64,000 nt of DNA from Globisporangium splendens (GCA_006386115.1 VFIW01000012.1:558001-622000), one strand, 5' to 3'; positions 9,725 through 21,918 are shown, counted from the first letter of the stretch. Numbers and translations: made by a program. The notes: generated by a model not told the origin, from the letters alone.

Positions 9725-10213
9725 GTGATCGTTTGTGGTTTTCTTGGCCGCATCAAAAAAAAGTCCAACACACCGAGACGGAAGAATCGAGCGCCTTCGT
9801 CGGTGGGACCATCCAAAACGGTCCTTGGACCACAGTCTAATCCACCCTCTCACTTGACCTCTGTGAAATCCGTGGATACGACAATAACTGGCGAACGCGG
9901 CAACCGTGCCCAATCCAGCAGCCCCACCCAAAGCCATTCGTGCGCGAGCTCTTCGGAGAGAACGATGGCCGTGTCAACGAACGCGAGTGATCAGGTATCT
10001 ACTGCTGTGGCTGCTGATCATGAAGCAGGAACCCCGGTCGCGTTGAACTCGGAGGTGCAAACTGCTACCGTGATCGGCAGCAACTTTGATTACGCCGGCG
10101 GATTGAAACCAGGTTACTGGGACTCAGCCGAATCCAGCCGCACGCTCAACAAAAAGCTGTCGGAGATGCGCTTGGCCACACCTAAAGAGCGCGGAGACTC
10201 CGATTGCGAGTGA
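9725..10213 (+). CDS. Uncertain small protein, unrecognised
   Basis: The frame is open from an upstream stop near 9713 and ends at TGA 10211-10213. No ATG opens it; the first in-frame ATG is at 9964 (MAVSTNASDQ), giving 82 residues, unless an upstream exon joins at the AATAG acceptor near 9713. The N-terminal part is Ser/Pro/Thr-rich and basic, the C-terminal part (SNFDYAGGLKPGYWDSAE, then TLNKKLSEMRLATPKER) looks structured and protein-like. It is convergent with the large minus-strand gene ending at 10290. A minus-strand frame at 9683-9937 is an alternative reading of the same DNA. Confidence 0.45.
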   Translation: MIVCGFLGRIKKKSNTPRRKNRAPSSVGPSKTVLGPQSNPPSHLTSVKSVDTTITGERGNRAQSSSPTQSHSCASSSERTMAVSTNASDQVSTAVAADHEAGTPVALNSEVQTATVIGSNFDYAGGLKPGYWDSAESSRTLNKKLSEMRLATPKERGDSDCE

Positions 10214-10289
10214 GGTCGTATCCCATGTAGGTTTGAAAGTAACTCGCTCGTAATACACATATGAATGTATAGAAATCGCTCCGTAGGCA

Positions 10290-13200
10290 TCAGCTCAGCC
10301 GCGGGGTTTTCCGTTTGCGTGTCTTCGTCGTCGCCTTCTGACCACAGACGAGCTCTGTTGTCGCGAGGAAAAACTCTTGACTGCGGACTGGCTCGAGGTA
10401 TGCGTACTTCAAATTGAGTTTATCCATGTAGTCACTCCAATAGGCAGTGACTTCCTCTGCAAACTTTCTCGTTTTCCCTGCCGGCGCAAATATTGACTCC
10501 AGAGCTGTGAGGATACGTGCCAGCATCCATTGCGACGTCAGGGTCTCATCGTCTTGATCAGCGCTGATGTAGCAAAACGCAATCAGTTCCAGCGGATACT
10601 GCAGGAAATGCACCACCTCTGCAGATGAAAACTCCGAGAGTGCAGAGTGCGTGCAGATAGCATCGAACGCATCCAGCGTGCTCGGAAGCGAGTGGTTGTC
10701 CGCACCGCTCAAGCCCCAGGTAATGGACAGCTCGATGAGATCGAACTTCACAAACGTGTCGTTGATGACCTCAATCGCTGAAGAGATACTTGCAGCAGCA
10801 TCATTCGAGATTTGCTCGAGGACTTGGTGGAGACATCCAAACACGAGCGTCCACGTCGGTTTTGTCAACAATGTCGACTCTCCTTTCGGTTGCATGAGAC
10901 TCAGCCGACCAAACAGTTTTTGCTGAAATGGTAGCATCACGAGAAGATTCGCCGACTGGCTTGCTTGGTGGTGGTTCATCCGCATCCAAATCAGCAGCCA
11001 CTCACGCAGAAGGCTGGACACGCAGTTCTCAAACTCGAGCGGCAAGTAGAGGTACACCATGTAGTCGACAAAGACTTGCTCCCACTTGTGGTTGTCCGGC
11101 GTGGCGTTTTCCATGGACGGCACCTGCGACTGGGAGTAGATCAGAGCGCTGGCGAGCCACGAGGAGAATCGGACGAAAATCCGGTAGCCTGGATCTTCTG
11201 CAGCAGCCTTGCGCTCTTTTCGACTCCTGTGCCCAGTGTTGTTCGCCGTGTGAAGCCGTCTTGACAGCGAATGACCCGTTCCAAGATATGAGGCCGACGT
11301 GAGCACCACGCGCTCCTCTCCAACCTTTGCTTGGGCTACTTTCAGAGGCTCCAGCTGAACAACGAGCAGTTCACTCTCGTCTTCACTAGAACCTTCTCGT
11401 TCGGTGTGAGCATCTATTGTATGCGGTGGAGACAGCACCGACAAAAACTTTGCAGCAATCTTCTCTAAAGCTGCATTCAAATCGTTATTCCGCACAGCGT
11501 GCAGAGCTCGAGATTGAGGAAATGATGCCGTGCAAAGCAGCGCAACGAGCAAGTAGCTATGCGATACCATGTGCGTGCCAACCGGCGACTCGATAAGTGC
11601 ACCTAGACTCGACAACAATTCGTGGATTGGTATACGTGCACGAGACTCTCCAGTGTGCACAATGCAGTCGTAAAAGCACATGAGCCAATGTTGGACAGCC
11701 TGCACGTCGAACATTGACACGGACCACGTGATATCGCTGCTGCCGAAAATCGGTGGTGCTGAGGCAGCAATGTAGAGTGCGTTCGACAAACGATTCAATG
11801 GCGGATCAGGCCGATCTTCTTGTTCTTCTTCTGTACCTGTTGGTTCCATGTATTGCAGGCACTCGGAGCTTATAACCAAACGGAGGGCTTCAAGCGCGAC
11901 TTCGACCAGCATGTACGTGGAGTTTCTTTGCGTCAACTTCAAAAGCGCTTCTCTAGTATCCATAGATGTGCACTCGAGGATGGAATTGATCAGGATATCG
12001 GTAAGCTCGCAGAGGTCTGGAACCACTGACGAATATAAATATGATCGAAGAGAAAGCTCCAATCGGACAATTGACGCAGCACCACTTGACGAAGACATGA
12101 TGACACCTCCGACACGTTCATCGTCACCATGGTCCTCATTCGCGAAAGAAGACAGCAACGCACTCACTTTTGAAGTCACTGGAGTCACCGCCTGACGAAG
12201 ATCGCGAAGGTACTCATCTGGCAACCAGCACATCAATTTGTTGCAAAGCACTGCAACGTTTCGTTTCGATTCTTTCCCAGCAGCTGCAGCCCTGGGGTCG
12301 TGTAGCTCCATCAGCCCGATCCATCGCTTTAGGTGCAGCACCAGCTCATCAAGCGCATTTTGGTCTTCTCGCATGTTCTCCATTGCTGTTCGAGTCTGTA
12401 AAATGTTTCCAGTGCTTACTTCATACATAAACTTGGCCAACTTGCCATCCGAATGCGAAACAACGGGAAGCAGGCGCGAATCCGCATGTGACCAGCTTTT
12501 ATGGGAGCCTTCTAGGCGGCTTTTGATACTGCACAGGAGGGTAAACAGTTTCCCTTCGAGACTGGGAGGGCAGCTTGTTTCATTCTGGAGGACATCCTCC
12601 AGAAAAGATAGCGCGTCAGGAGTCCCCTGCGATATTGTTTCATCGGATTCGTAGAAGGACAGTAACTCAGGGAGAAGCTTCAGTCTGATAAAGCTCGCTC
12701 GCCCCCACTTTCTCGATGCGTCTCCGTTCTTTGACTTTTTCGCATCGAATGCGTCCCACTCGGCGCAAAAGTGAACCAAAGTCCCAACAAATGTGCAGCT
12801 GCCATTCGCGATCCTCAGTTTTTCGGAAACTTCGAAGACAATGTCAAAGAAAAGACTCTCCTTGTTGGACCGAAGCTCGTCGGCTGATTGTGTCGAAATC
12901 CTTTCAATATGGGAATCCAGAGCTGGAAACAGAATACTCTTTAATCCCCGCCGAAAGCTGACCTCAATCTCTGTACCCCACGCTCGACGCTTTGGATGAA
13001 TGTGGCTGCTAAGCATCCGGGTGACGAGCTCACACAACCACGCTGAGCCACAACTTTCAACTATCGATGAGATGAGTTGTCGAACGAGGTCCATTTGCTC
13101 GTCGTTGTGCGCAAGCGGTCGCCGAGTCAATCCGCCGCTGGAAATCGATGCTCCATTCTCGGCAGCAATAATCCGAATAGTGCCTTGAACGTAGTTCAAA

Positions 13201-15020
13201 TAAGCCGTCTTGAATGCAACGTCTATTTCATTGCCAGCATCCTCGATTGCCTCGCAGATCGAAGAGAATCCTCGAAGCCATGCAACTCCCAACGCGTCAA
13301 CATCTTCGCCAGACGAATGCAGCTCATAAAGTCCGTTTAGACCGAAGAGCCGATCCCATTGCGCATAGTAAGTGCATTCGTTGGGATCGTGCGACGAGCT
13401 CGAAAAGAGAACGTAGAGAGAATACACGAGATGCAACAGCTGCGTACCATTCTGTACCCCAATGTCAAAATCGCTCTCCTCTGCAGGGTTCGCAAAGCAC
13501 TGTCGTTCGAAGTCACTCAACAGATTCGCCAAATATGACCGGACAACAGCCAACAAGGTGCCGTTTGATGCATCAATTTGGTTTCTAGAGTGCCCAGGGA
13601 CCCCAGGAGCTGAGCACTGCTCCCAAAGACTCTTGAATACGAGGATCATCTCGAACCAATTCACCTGAAGAGTCTGCAGAACTTGAGAAATGACACGGTA
13701 GCCAGGCAGGTCAGCTGTCGTGATGATCGGTCGCTGGATTGAAGCGAAGAGGTCCGTTTTCGCGCAGCACAAGATCGCTTGATGGAGTGAAAGACGCGGG
13801 GTTGTCGAGTGGGACACTAGGCACCGTTGCAACTCTTTCTCGTGCACCTTTTCCCACAACATCGCATTCATATGCTTTGACGCAACTCCTTGAGAAAGCG
13901 TCATTCGGCTGATTTGCGCGTACTTTGACATCGAAATGCGCCAATCTGGGTTCATTCTGATCAACCTGTTGCTTGTAAAAGCTCCGCTTGCAAACGGGTA
14001 TATGCTTGAGCGATGCACCTCATGCTCTCGCGATCGAAAAAAAAGCGTCACGTCTGGTCTCGCCAAAAGGTTGCGCAGTGCTGCAAGCGCCTTCACCGTC
14101 TTGTTCATCTTCCCTTGACGTTGGTCGCCACTTTCGAATGCCTGTAGAATGGATTGAACTGTTCTTTTCAGTCCCTGCAGCTCAGCCGATGGAAGCGCCT
14201 TTGTACCTTGATGAGGGCGTTCCTCTCTTTGGCAAAACTCGCATACTCCTGCTTCGTCATAAATGAGTTGCTGACCACGTACGGACTCCTTCGCGCCGAC
14301 CCATACCGTTTGCCTTATCGTTCTCTTCACTACACCATCATCAATGGGTGGTAGTTTCGTCGTCGCTGCCACCAGCTCCCGTATCTCTTCATGCAAACTC
14401 GTGCACAGATCTTCCATCAGCTTGAGCACCGCGACGTCTTCGTGCAGCGCGCGTTTGCACACCAACTGCAGCACCAGTTGGATCAACAGCATTCGCGCAC
14501 GCATCGGGAGTCGCGTCCCGCGTTGTTCCTGCTGCGTCAACAGCACATCACCAAGTCCGCAGTGGAACGTTTTCCGCACCAGAAGCTGCACAAACTCGAG
14601 TTCGCGCACATGCAGCAATCCGCACTGGAAGAGCAGCACACACAACGAATGCACGCACTGCACGACCACCGCCCGGTCTTTTGCATACGCGCTTGAAGAC
14701 AGCGACGTCACAGTGGTTATATTGGCCCCTCTTCCCTGCTCCTGACGTCGACCCACGAGATCGTCGCACTGCTGCGTCCATTGCGTCAGCACGTGCTGCT
14801 TGAGCACCGGGTGGCGCTGGAGATGCGTCCAGTCCTCGGGGAGCGGCTGGAGCTTGAGACACTCGCAGAGCGGATGGTATTGCGGCGGCTGTGAGTGGTG
14901 GTGGTGGTGCTGGCGCAGCGCATGGTCTCCCTGTCGAGGTCTTCGACGCCGCGGAGGCTCAGCGCCGCCGGAGAAGAGCGTCTGGACGCCATGCGCGAGC
15001 GCGTCAAGCGCTGTCTGCAT
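10290..15020 (-). CDS. Very large intronless gene, 1,576-aa unrecognised protein
   Basis: A single uninterrupted frame from ATG 15020 to TGA 10290. The N-terminus has a His run (five His near residue 38). Most of the protein is leucine-rich and helical in look, like a solenoid, with repeated hydrophobic blocks such as ALEALRLVISSECL and LSITWGLSGADN. A conserved-looking early stretch is YPFASGAFTSNRLIRMNPDW. The C-terminus is basic (KTRKRKTPRLS), a possible nuclear signal. Large nuclear solenoid proteins (ribosome biogenesis or repair scaffolds) would fit the size and basic tail, but no family signature was recognised and none is claimed. The gene lies tail-to-head after clathrin heavy chain, 474 bp away. 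Confidence 0.85.
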   Translation of the reverse strand: MQTALDALAHGVQTLFSGGAEPPRRRRPRQGDHALRQHHHHHSQPPQYHPLCECLKLQPLPEDWTHLQRHPVLKQHVLTQWTQQCDDLVGRRQEQGRGANITTVTSLSSSAYAKDRAVVVQCVHSLCVLLFQCGLLHVRELEFVQLLVRKTFHCGLGDVLLTQQEQRGTRLPMRARMLLIQLVLQLVCKRALHEDVAVLKLMEDLCTSLHEEIRELVAATTKLPPIDDGVVKRTIRQTVWVGAKESVRGQQLIYDEAGVCEFCQREERPHQGTKALPSAELQGLKRTVQSILQAFESGDQRQGKMNKTVKALAALRNLLARPDVTLFFRSREHEVHRSSIYPFASGAFTSNRLIRMNPDWRISMSKYAQISRMTLSQGVASKHMNAMLWEKVHEKELQRCLVSHSTTPRLSLHQAILCCAKTDLFASIQRPIITTADLPGYRVISQVLQTLQVNWFEMILVFKSLWEQCSAPGVPGHSRNQIDASNGTLLAVVRSYLANLLSDFERQCFANPAEESDFDIGVQNGTQLLHLVYSLYVLFSSSSHDPNECTYYAQWDRLFGLNGLYELHSSGEDVDALGVAWLRGFSSICEAIEDAGNEIDVAFKTAYLNYVQGTIRIIAAENGASISSGGLTRRPLAHNDEQMDLVRQLISSIVESCGSAWLCELVTRMLSSHIHPKRRAWGTEIEVSFRRGLKSILFPALDSHIERISTQSADELRSNKESLFFDIVFEVSEKLRIANGSCTFVGTLVHFCAEWDAFDAKKSKNGDASRKWGRASFIRLKLLPELLSFYESDETISQGTPDALSFLEDVLQNETSCPPSLEGKLFTLLCSIKSRLEGSHKSWSHADSRLLPVVSHSDGKLAKFMYEVSTGNILQTRTAMENMREDQNALDELVLHLKRWIGLMELHDPRAAAAGKESKRNVAVLCNKLMCWLPDEYLRDLRQAVTPVTSKVSALLSSFANEDHGDDERVGGVIMSSSSGAASIVRLELSLRSYLYSSVVPDLCELTDILINSILECTSMDTREALLKLTQRNSTYMLVEVALEALRLVISSECLQYMEPTGTEEEQEDRPDPPLNRLSNALYIAASAPPIFGSSDITWSVSMFDVQAVQHWLMCFYDCIVHTGESRARIPIHELLSSLGALIESPVGTHMVSHSYLLVALLCTASFPQSRALHAVRNNDLNAALEKIAAKFLSVLSPPHTIDAHTEREGSSEDESELLVVQLEPLKVAQAKVGEERVVLTSASYLGTGHSLSRRLHTANNTGHRSRKERKAAAEDPGYRIFVRFSSWLASALIYSQSQVPSMENATPDNHKWEQVFVDYMVYLYLPLEFENCVSSLLREWLLIWMRMNHHQASQSANLLVMLPFQQKLFGRLSLMQPKGESTLLTKPTWTLVFGCLHQVLEQISNDAAASISSAIEVINDTFVKFDLIELSITWGLSGADNHSLPSTLDAFDAICTHSALSEFSSAEVVHFLQYPLELIAFCYISADQDDETLTSQWMLARILTALESIFAPAGKTRKFAEEVTAYWSDYMDKLNLKYAYLEPVRSQEFFLATTELVCGQKATTKTRKRKTPRLS

Positions 15021-15494
15021 CGCCCAGCAGTAATAATTGTGACGGAGTGCCCCAACGGTTTTTCCCGCGCACTTGATGTGACCATCATTCTGAATCCGAT
15101 TTGTGGGGTGGTTGGCGTGGAATTAAGAGAAACAAGTGTGGTTATTTGTTGGCTGGTCGAGTAAAAGGAGGAATACAATTGGGGTAAAGATATTGCAATT
15201 GTCAAACATGAGGAGCAATATTGACGAAAATTGTGAACTGCAGAGTTTCGCCAGCAAGCACTCACATCAATCAACGAAAGCATTCTAAAAAGAGTTTTGA
15301 AAACATAAAAAGCATTGAAATGCGCTATCGAAAAAAAAAAAAAGAAATATGGAGCCTGTGCATGAATGGATCTACAACATCGAGATATTCACACCATCTT
15401 TCTTCTCAGGCGGATGTGAGCGGAACAGACGAAAATCGGTCTCTCTTGCTTCGGAGCTCAATATGGTAGCGTAGGCGCAACCTTCCTATGCTAC
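15021..15494. other. Intergenic region between two minus-strand genes
   Basis: 474 bp: the clathrin 3' end and the promoter of the 1,576-aa gene. It contains a 13-A run near 15332-15344. The stretch 15200-15360 is AT-rich. Nothing else was recognised. Confidence 0.4.
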
Positions 15495-18400
15495 TTAATA
15501 TTGGTAGCCACCGCCGTATGGGTTCACTCCTGGCATGCCGCCCATGCCCATGCCCGGTTGGGAGTAGCCCTGACTCATGCCCATCGCTGGCTGTGTGTAG
15601 CCCTGCTGCATGCCCATCGCTGGGTTCATGCCCATGCCAACACCGTACTGAGCACTTGGATCGTTGAACGCAGTTGGCGCGATAGCCAACATTGGCTGCA
15701 AACCACCGCCCATACCGTACTGGGCATCCATGGCCACCGTCTCCACTGCTGCTTCTTGCTTCACACGAGTTCGTTCGTCCAAAGCCTTCACCTTCTCGTT
15801 CAAGTTCTTGATAAACTGGATCATGTACGGCATCACAAAATCCACGTAGCCGTTGCGCCAAGCAAGCTCTAATGCAACGTCAGGCTTGATCAGCTTGTAG
15901 CAAGTGAACAGGGTAGCACAGAAGCACTCCTTGTCGTGCACAGTGACGAAGAAGCGAAGAATGTCTTCAGCAAGCTCTGGATCATCCGAGTCAGCTGCAC
16001 AGTCGATGCAATCCTTGTACATCTTGTCGAGCTTCGAAAGCTTGACCGACTGAGTGTAGCGCTTGTTCTTTCGGTACAAGTAGGCAGCGATACGACGGAA
16101 CTCCAACAACTCGTGCTTCTCCAACTTTTGAGCCAAAGTAATCTGGTCAAAGTTGTCGTACGAATCAATGGATTCACGAAGACTCACGTAATCCTCATCT
16201 TCCACCAAGATCTCATTCAGCGCTTCGTTGACAGCCGACAAGTTCTCCTTCTGTACATCCTTCAAGTACTCCACAACCAAAGGAAGGTTGTGAGTCTTGC
16301 GAAGCTGGTGAACCACACGCGCGTGGTCCAAGTTTGGCGTGAGCACTTGGAGGAGACGAGTTAATTCCAATGGGTGCTGCTCAAGGTAAAAGTTGATCGC
16401 CTTGTAGTGGATCTCTTGGTTGCGAACCTTCTGGATGCAGTCCAAGAAGAGGTCGTGAGCAAACGCCACAGGGTGGTCGACCATGGTGCGGACGGCATTG
16501 TCGAACTGACCATCTTCCTTGTACAAGTACACGGCGTGATCCCAGTGAAGCCCCTTCTCACAAGCACGCAAAACCTTCGACACATTCATTCTCGTGTGGA
16601 AAATCTTGACGTGTTCCATCAACTTGCTTGGGAGGTACTTGGAGTACAAGATCGCCAGCTCCGTGAAGATGCCAGCGTGGGCACCTTCCAAGCCGAGACC
16701 TTGCTCCATCAGCTTCAGAAGCTCAGTCGAGTGACCACGACGCTCGTAGTGCAAGATAAGCTCCTCCAAGTGGTCAGGGTGAACCATAATGTGCAACCCA
16801 CACAAGCCAGCAAGACGGAACTCGCCAACATCAACACAAGCGTAGTTGACTTCCTTCCACGTACCAACAGAGTTGGCCTTCGTAGCAGCATCAACAGCCT
16901 CTCGGAACTTGCCGAGACGGACAAAACAGATCGCAAGCTTGGCGTTGTTGTTGATGTTCTGGAACAACAACTTGGCAGCGTTGTACATGCCTTCATCGTA
17001 ACATCTTTCACCGATATTTTGGATTTGGGCAACGTTTGGCGCAGAGATAAACTCCTCCAAGTCGCCGTACTTCTCACACTTCGCGTACGCGTAAATGAGC
17101 GACGTGTCAAGGTATTGCTCCTTGACAGTGTTTCTCGCCATCTTCAAGTATGGGATGAGCTCGCCATAGTCGTTCGCACGTTCAGCAGCCGCAATCACAT
17201 CAACGTAAGCACTCGCATCGTTAGCCTTGATAAACGCAGACAACGATTCGTGAACCAAGTTGCGGTCAAGCTGAGACTTGGCCAACTTCGACCACACTTC
17301 AGACTCATTGCAACGGTCGGCGAACTCGTAAGCACGCTCCAAGTCATTGATGTTCTCCAACAAGACGGCAATGGCATCAACGTTGTGCTTGGTCTTCTTG
17401 TAGATGACGAAAGCTTCTTCGTACAGCTGGTATTGCTCACCAACAGCGATACGAGCAATATCAGGACCGTCAAAGTTGTCCAAACGGTTGACGTAGTCCA
17501 TAACCTTCTCTTTTCCTGCCTTGATGGCGGTCAAAATCAACAAGTTCTGCAAATTCTTGTTGTTCGAGAAGTCGGTTCCTTGGAGAACAATACGTTCAAG
17601 AAGCTCAATCAACTCGTTTGGCAACTCGGCGTTCATGAAAGCACGCACAGTAGTCGAAACTTCATCCGGGTTCTTGGTCTCTGGAAGAGCAGTTTGGACG
17701 ACTTGATCAATCAAAGCACGACGGTTTGGCGATTCAGTCTCGCCTTCTTCTTGCTTCACAAGGACCTTGCCCCACAAGTCCAAATCTTGGCGCTCAACAA
17801 GGTATCTAGCCAAGTCCTTGAACAACCCATTCTCGGTCGTGACGCGAATCAAATCTTCGTCACAAGCACCACCAGCACGACGGTACGCCAAGAAAGCAAG
17901 AGCCGGGTCAAGCTTCTCGCAGAACAGACCGACAACTTGCGAATCGTAGAACTGGTTGTTGATCAAGAACTGCTGTGGCTCTCGGTTCAAGGTAATGTAA
18001 ATCTTACCAATCGCATTGTGAGTGGCAGTTTCAGTGTTCCCTTGAGACACACGAGTTTCCAACCAAGGCTGGAGCAAGCGAAGACGGTTGCGCTTTTCAA
18101 CTTGGTCAACCAAGTCGTCCACAGGGCACTGTGGAATTTGGTTCAACAAGTTCTTGATGTAGTCTTCGTTGCAGTCCAAGTCGAGAAGCTTACCAATCAC
18201 ACTTGGAGTCTTTTGTGGGCTAACCTTCGTGACGTAGACATCAATGTACTTCAAAAGGTTGTTCGAGTACAAGTACTGAGTCAATTCTTCAACGAAGTCG
18301 TAACGGTCGCACACGTGGATTAATGGACGTGGATCTTGAAGCTTGGATTCCTTCAAGAACTCCTTGACGCGAACAGGGTCATAGACCGAGGAGTCACGGC

Positions 18401-20976
18401 ACACGCGCTCAACTTCCTTGAATTGACCCATCTTGGTAGCAGCTTCAATGTACTTGAAGTGGACATCCGGATCTTGCGAAAAGTTCACAATAGATCCCAA
18501 GAAGTAGTACAAACCGTCAAACGACTTGAACTTCTCGAAAACGTCAATCAATTCCTTTCCACCGAGCTGTTCAGCGTACTTCGTGGCAACTTGGACAACA
18601 ATTTGCAAGTTTTGGCGCATGTTGTGCGCAAGCAAGGCGTTGATAAGCTCCATCGACACTTCACTGGTCAAAGTTCCAAAGAACGTCACAATGAACTCGT
18701 GGTTGATGGCTTGGGTGTTCACAATAACACGCTTCAAGTCTGGAAGCTCCGTGTAGTGTTCCAAAGCGCGCTGGAAAAGTCCGGCCTTCTCGGAAAGAGC
18801 AGCAATTCGAGGCTTGTCGTAGTGCGAGAACATGTTGTTCGACAAAATCGCATCCGCAACTTGAGGAGAGCCACCAAGCAGGTTGATTTCCAACAAACGC
18901 GTTTGCAGGTAACCTTCTTCAGGGCGGTTGTTCTTGAGAGCTTCAAGAAGGAACGCAGTTGTCTCCTGGATACGGTTGACTTGCATGAAGATGTCAACGA
19001 CAGAGTTCACATCGACAAGTGGGCCGTTGTCAGCCACCGCTAACTTCTGGGCAAAGTCCAATGCGCCTTGAGGGTTAGCACGAACCAAGTTCTGCAACAT
19101 AAAAGTGTAGTCGCAGCGGAAGTTGGTCTGAACGGCGTACGCGACAATCTTGTCGAATTCGCCGCGTTGCACAAAGCAGTTGATCACCTTCTCTGGAACT
19201 TGAGCACGAAGGTAAACCGAAAGAGCCATGGTAGTATCCGACTGCGCGACAAGGTCACCGAGTTCTTCCGAGCATTCAAGCTTGTCTTCGGCGAGCCACT
19301 TTTGGAGAAGTTGGCCACGTCCTTGCATCAAAACTGGACGAGCAAGCTCGATCGACTCCATCTTGTTGAGCGTACCCTTCTCCAAAAGCACACTGAAGTA
19401 CTGGAGGATTGGCTGCGGCTGACCCGGTTGAGCAGGCATTTGCTGGAAACGCTGAATGGTTTGAGGAGTTCTCAAAGCGCCTTGTGGAGAAGCCGCAGCA
19501 AGACGAGCAGCACCTTGAATATCGTTCACCGACACCAAACGATTGAACTCAGTGAAGTACAGTTCTTCAGCGCCAGGCAAGTCCAAACGGGTAGCCAGCG
19601 CAAGCGCCAACTGAGAGTCTCGCAGCGTGTTCACAACGTACGGCACCAGCTTTGTCCGGTTAATAGCAAACTGCAAAAGCTGTCCACGTCGGGTGATACC
19701 GAGCATACCCTTCGACTTCGAGTCCAGAGTGGTCACAAAGGTAGTGTCTTGAGACACACGGGCGCGATACAAAGGCTTACCAGTGTGCGCGTCGAACAGG
19801 AACAGGTAACCCATCTTGGTGATCATATAAATAACGTCGTCATTCGGGCTGACCAGCATCGACACAGGGAAATCGTTTTGCGCATCAGCAGCAAACGGGA
19901 TGTTCTGTGGTGGCAAACGGAAGACGCCACCCGGGGCATCTCGGTCACGACCAACTTCCATGATGAACAATTGCTGTGGGGTGTCACCCTTCGTTCCAGC
20001 GAACACGAGGACTTGACCCTTGTCAGTTCGTCCAGGAGGTGTCATTTCGGCAAATGCACCAGCATGTCCCTGGAGAACTTGACTCACTTTCTTTTCCATG
20101 GAGTAAAGCTGCATATTTCCAACGATTCTGCCGCCGTCTCCTTGAGCGATGCCAACCAAGAGCATCCACTTGTTGTCGTGCGACGCTTCGTAGCTGATGA
20201 TTTGAGTTCCTGGTCCGAGGTTGGCATGTCGGTCAAAAACCTTCACTGGTGCCGAGTCGCCTTCAATGCTCCAGTGGTACACAGCAGATCCAGTGACCAA
20301 TGCAATCAAATTCACCGACACCCATCGCCAAAATACCACGGGCTCGTTCATCAGGTGCGACTTCATCTTTGCACGAAGCTCCATGTTGAAGATCTGGAGC
20401 TGGTTCTCTGATCGTAGTGCAATGACCTTGCTCACAGGGTTCATAATCGCAGCTTCCGCATTGATCGGTCTGCGCTGCACGCTGTTGCCTGCCGACAAAT
20501 CCACGATGACGACGCTCGCTTGGCCATTCACTTGCTCGCAGACGCAAACAAATTTATCCGACTCCATCGTCGTGGTGCCAAACTTCACATAGTCCGGGTT
20601 GACACCAAGGGCACCCAACTACAATGCACACAGACACATAACACACACAGGGGATACATGAGTGTCCTGCCCACGTTTTCTTTTCATGCGTCATTTGCGC
20701 ATATCCCTCTAATCGAAAAAAGAATATGCCCGCTCAAATTTCCACATTCCCGACCCCTCCTCCCCTTTTCTCCCCGTTTGTGATCCCTCATCCAGCTGCT
20801 AGAAAAGCGATCTTCCCACTGCGAGGAGGAGGAGGGGAGAAACGCGACGCTCTCCGAGGAGAAGGAGGAATACACGGGCGGGGAATCGGATTCAACACAG
20901 GTATACACACACATATATACAAATGCACACTTACATTGAGGACTTCGCCAAACGTAATGGGAAGATCTTGCGCCAT
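15495..20976 (-). CDS. CHC: Clathrin heavy chain
   Basis: Exon 1 (20976-20935) encodes MAQDLPITFGEVLN; a 316-bp intron (GTAAGT...TTGTAG) leads to exon 2 (20618-15495). The product is 1,721 residues, close to the usual 1,675-1,700. The N-terminal beta-propeller is clear (TMESDKFVCV, INAEAAIMNPVSKVIALR, VFWRWVSVNLIALVT), followed by the alpha-solenoid leg (KLECSEELGDLV, GSIVNFSQDPDVHFKYIEAA, DNFDQITLAQKLEKHELLEF). The C-terminal tail differs from animals: it is Met/Gly/Gln-rich with repeated GMGM-type units, ending GGGYQY. Clathrin heavy chains form triskelia that coat endocytic and Golgi vesicles. The start agrees with the MAQ-LPI family N-terminus. No lesion is present across the whole gene. 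Confidence 0.98.
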
Positions 20977-21918
20977 GGTGCTTTCAGTTTCTTCTTCTCT
21001 CTCTCTCTCTCTCTTTTATTCGCGTGACTGTGCTGTCAACAGGGCGTACAACGATCCGCTCTCTTCTTCTGCTCCGAAAAGAGTGGGTGCCTTCTTCGTC
21101 CCTGGGCTGAGGACTCGCGCGCGCTTCTCACACTTGCTTCCCCCTTCCGTTTCACGACTGTGTGCGGATCGAGCGCCGCACTTTTGCAAGAGGGAAAGCG
21201 GAAAAAGGGGGAGGCGACGCGCGGCAGCTGGGCGAGGTTTTTTCGCGAAACGAACGACAATCACTCTGCCCACACAAAAAAAAGATCGGCTCCCCCTTCA
21301 ACAGTTTCAAGCGCGCTTAAATTTCATGGCAGGGTTGGTGGGTTCGAAGAGAGAAGCAGGGAGAGGGAGGAAGCTGGACGCAGAAAGAGGAACATGTGTG
21401 CATACGCAGAGGCATGATGTGAGGAGACAGAAGAGCTAAGGCGGGCGCTGCTTACACGAAAAGTCCTATCAGTTTGACATCGTGTTGTCCTGTGGTCGTT
21501 GTGAGCGGCGTGGCAGCAACACCATCTTGGTCAGTTGAAGTGGGAGGGTCGATTTTTGTTGGCACAATTAAGCGCGCTTAAGTCAGCAAGAGCCAATTGT
21601 GAGCGTTTGTGTTGGTTTCATAAATTTCTCGCGAGGTTTTTTCAAAGTTCCACGTGTGTGACGTTTTTTGCACGCGTCCAAGGTTTTTTTAGTGGCCAAT
21701 GACAACACGCCAAATGTATTGTGAGCGCGCTACGTGTACCTTTTGGAAAAAATGCACGGGAAAATGCACAGGAGAAGGGAACAATGGCTTTGTGGCTATC
21801 GCTCTGACAATAGTTTGCTGCAGTCCCATTGCCCTCACACACACATATACCTGCCGTCATCTCTGGCTTCTTCTCTCTGTGCGTACCACTTGAAATACAG
21901 TCAGTCCAGCCACTGAAC
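20977..21918. promoter_or_regulatory. Clathrin upstream region with a (CT)n tract
   Basis: 942 bp between the clathrin ATG and the end of the next minus-strand gene. A CT/GA dinucleotide run at 20997-21014 sits 20-40 bp before the start, as GA repeats on the coding strand, and may be promoter or 5' leader. Two GCGCGCTTAA-like stretches occur near 21310 and 21570. No ORF with good splice sites was seen. Confidence 0.4.

Noticed and set aside
9683..9937. Minus-strand frame (84 codons) opposite the 9.7-10.2 kb ORF
   Set aside because: Both strands are open; the plus-strand C-terminal part looks more protein-like. Not certain.
16374..18323. 649-codon open frame antisense to clathrin heavy chain (and 447 codons at 19068-20411)
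   Set aside because: It mirrors the codon bias of the sense gene; translations are Val/Leu/Gln-rich with no domain, and the sense strand is unquestionably clathrin.
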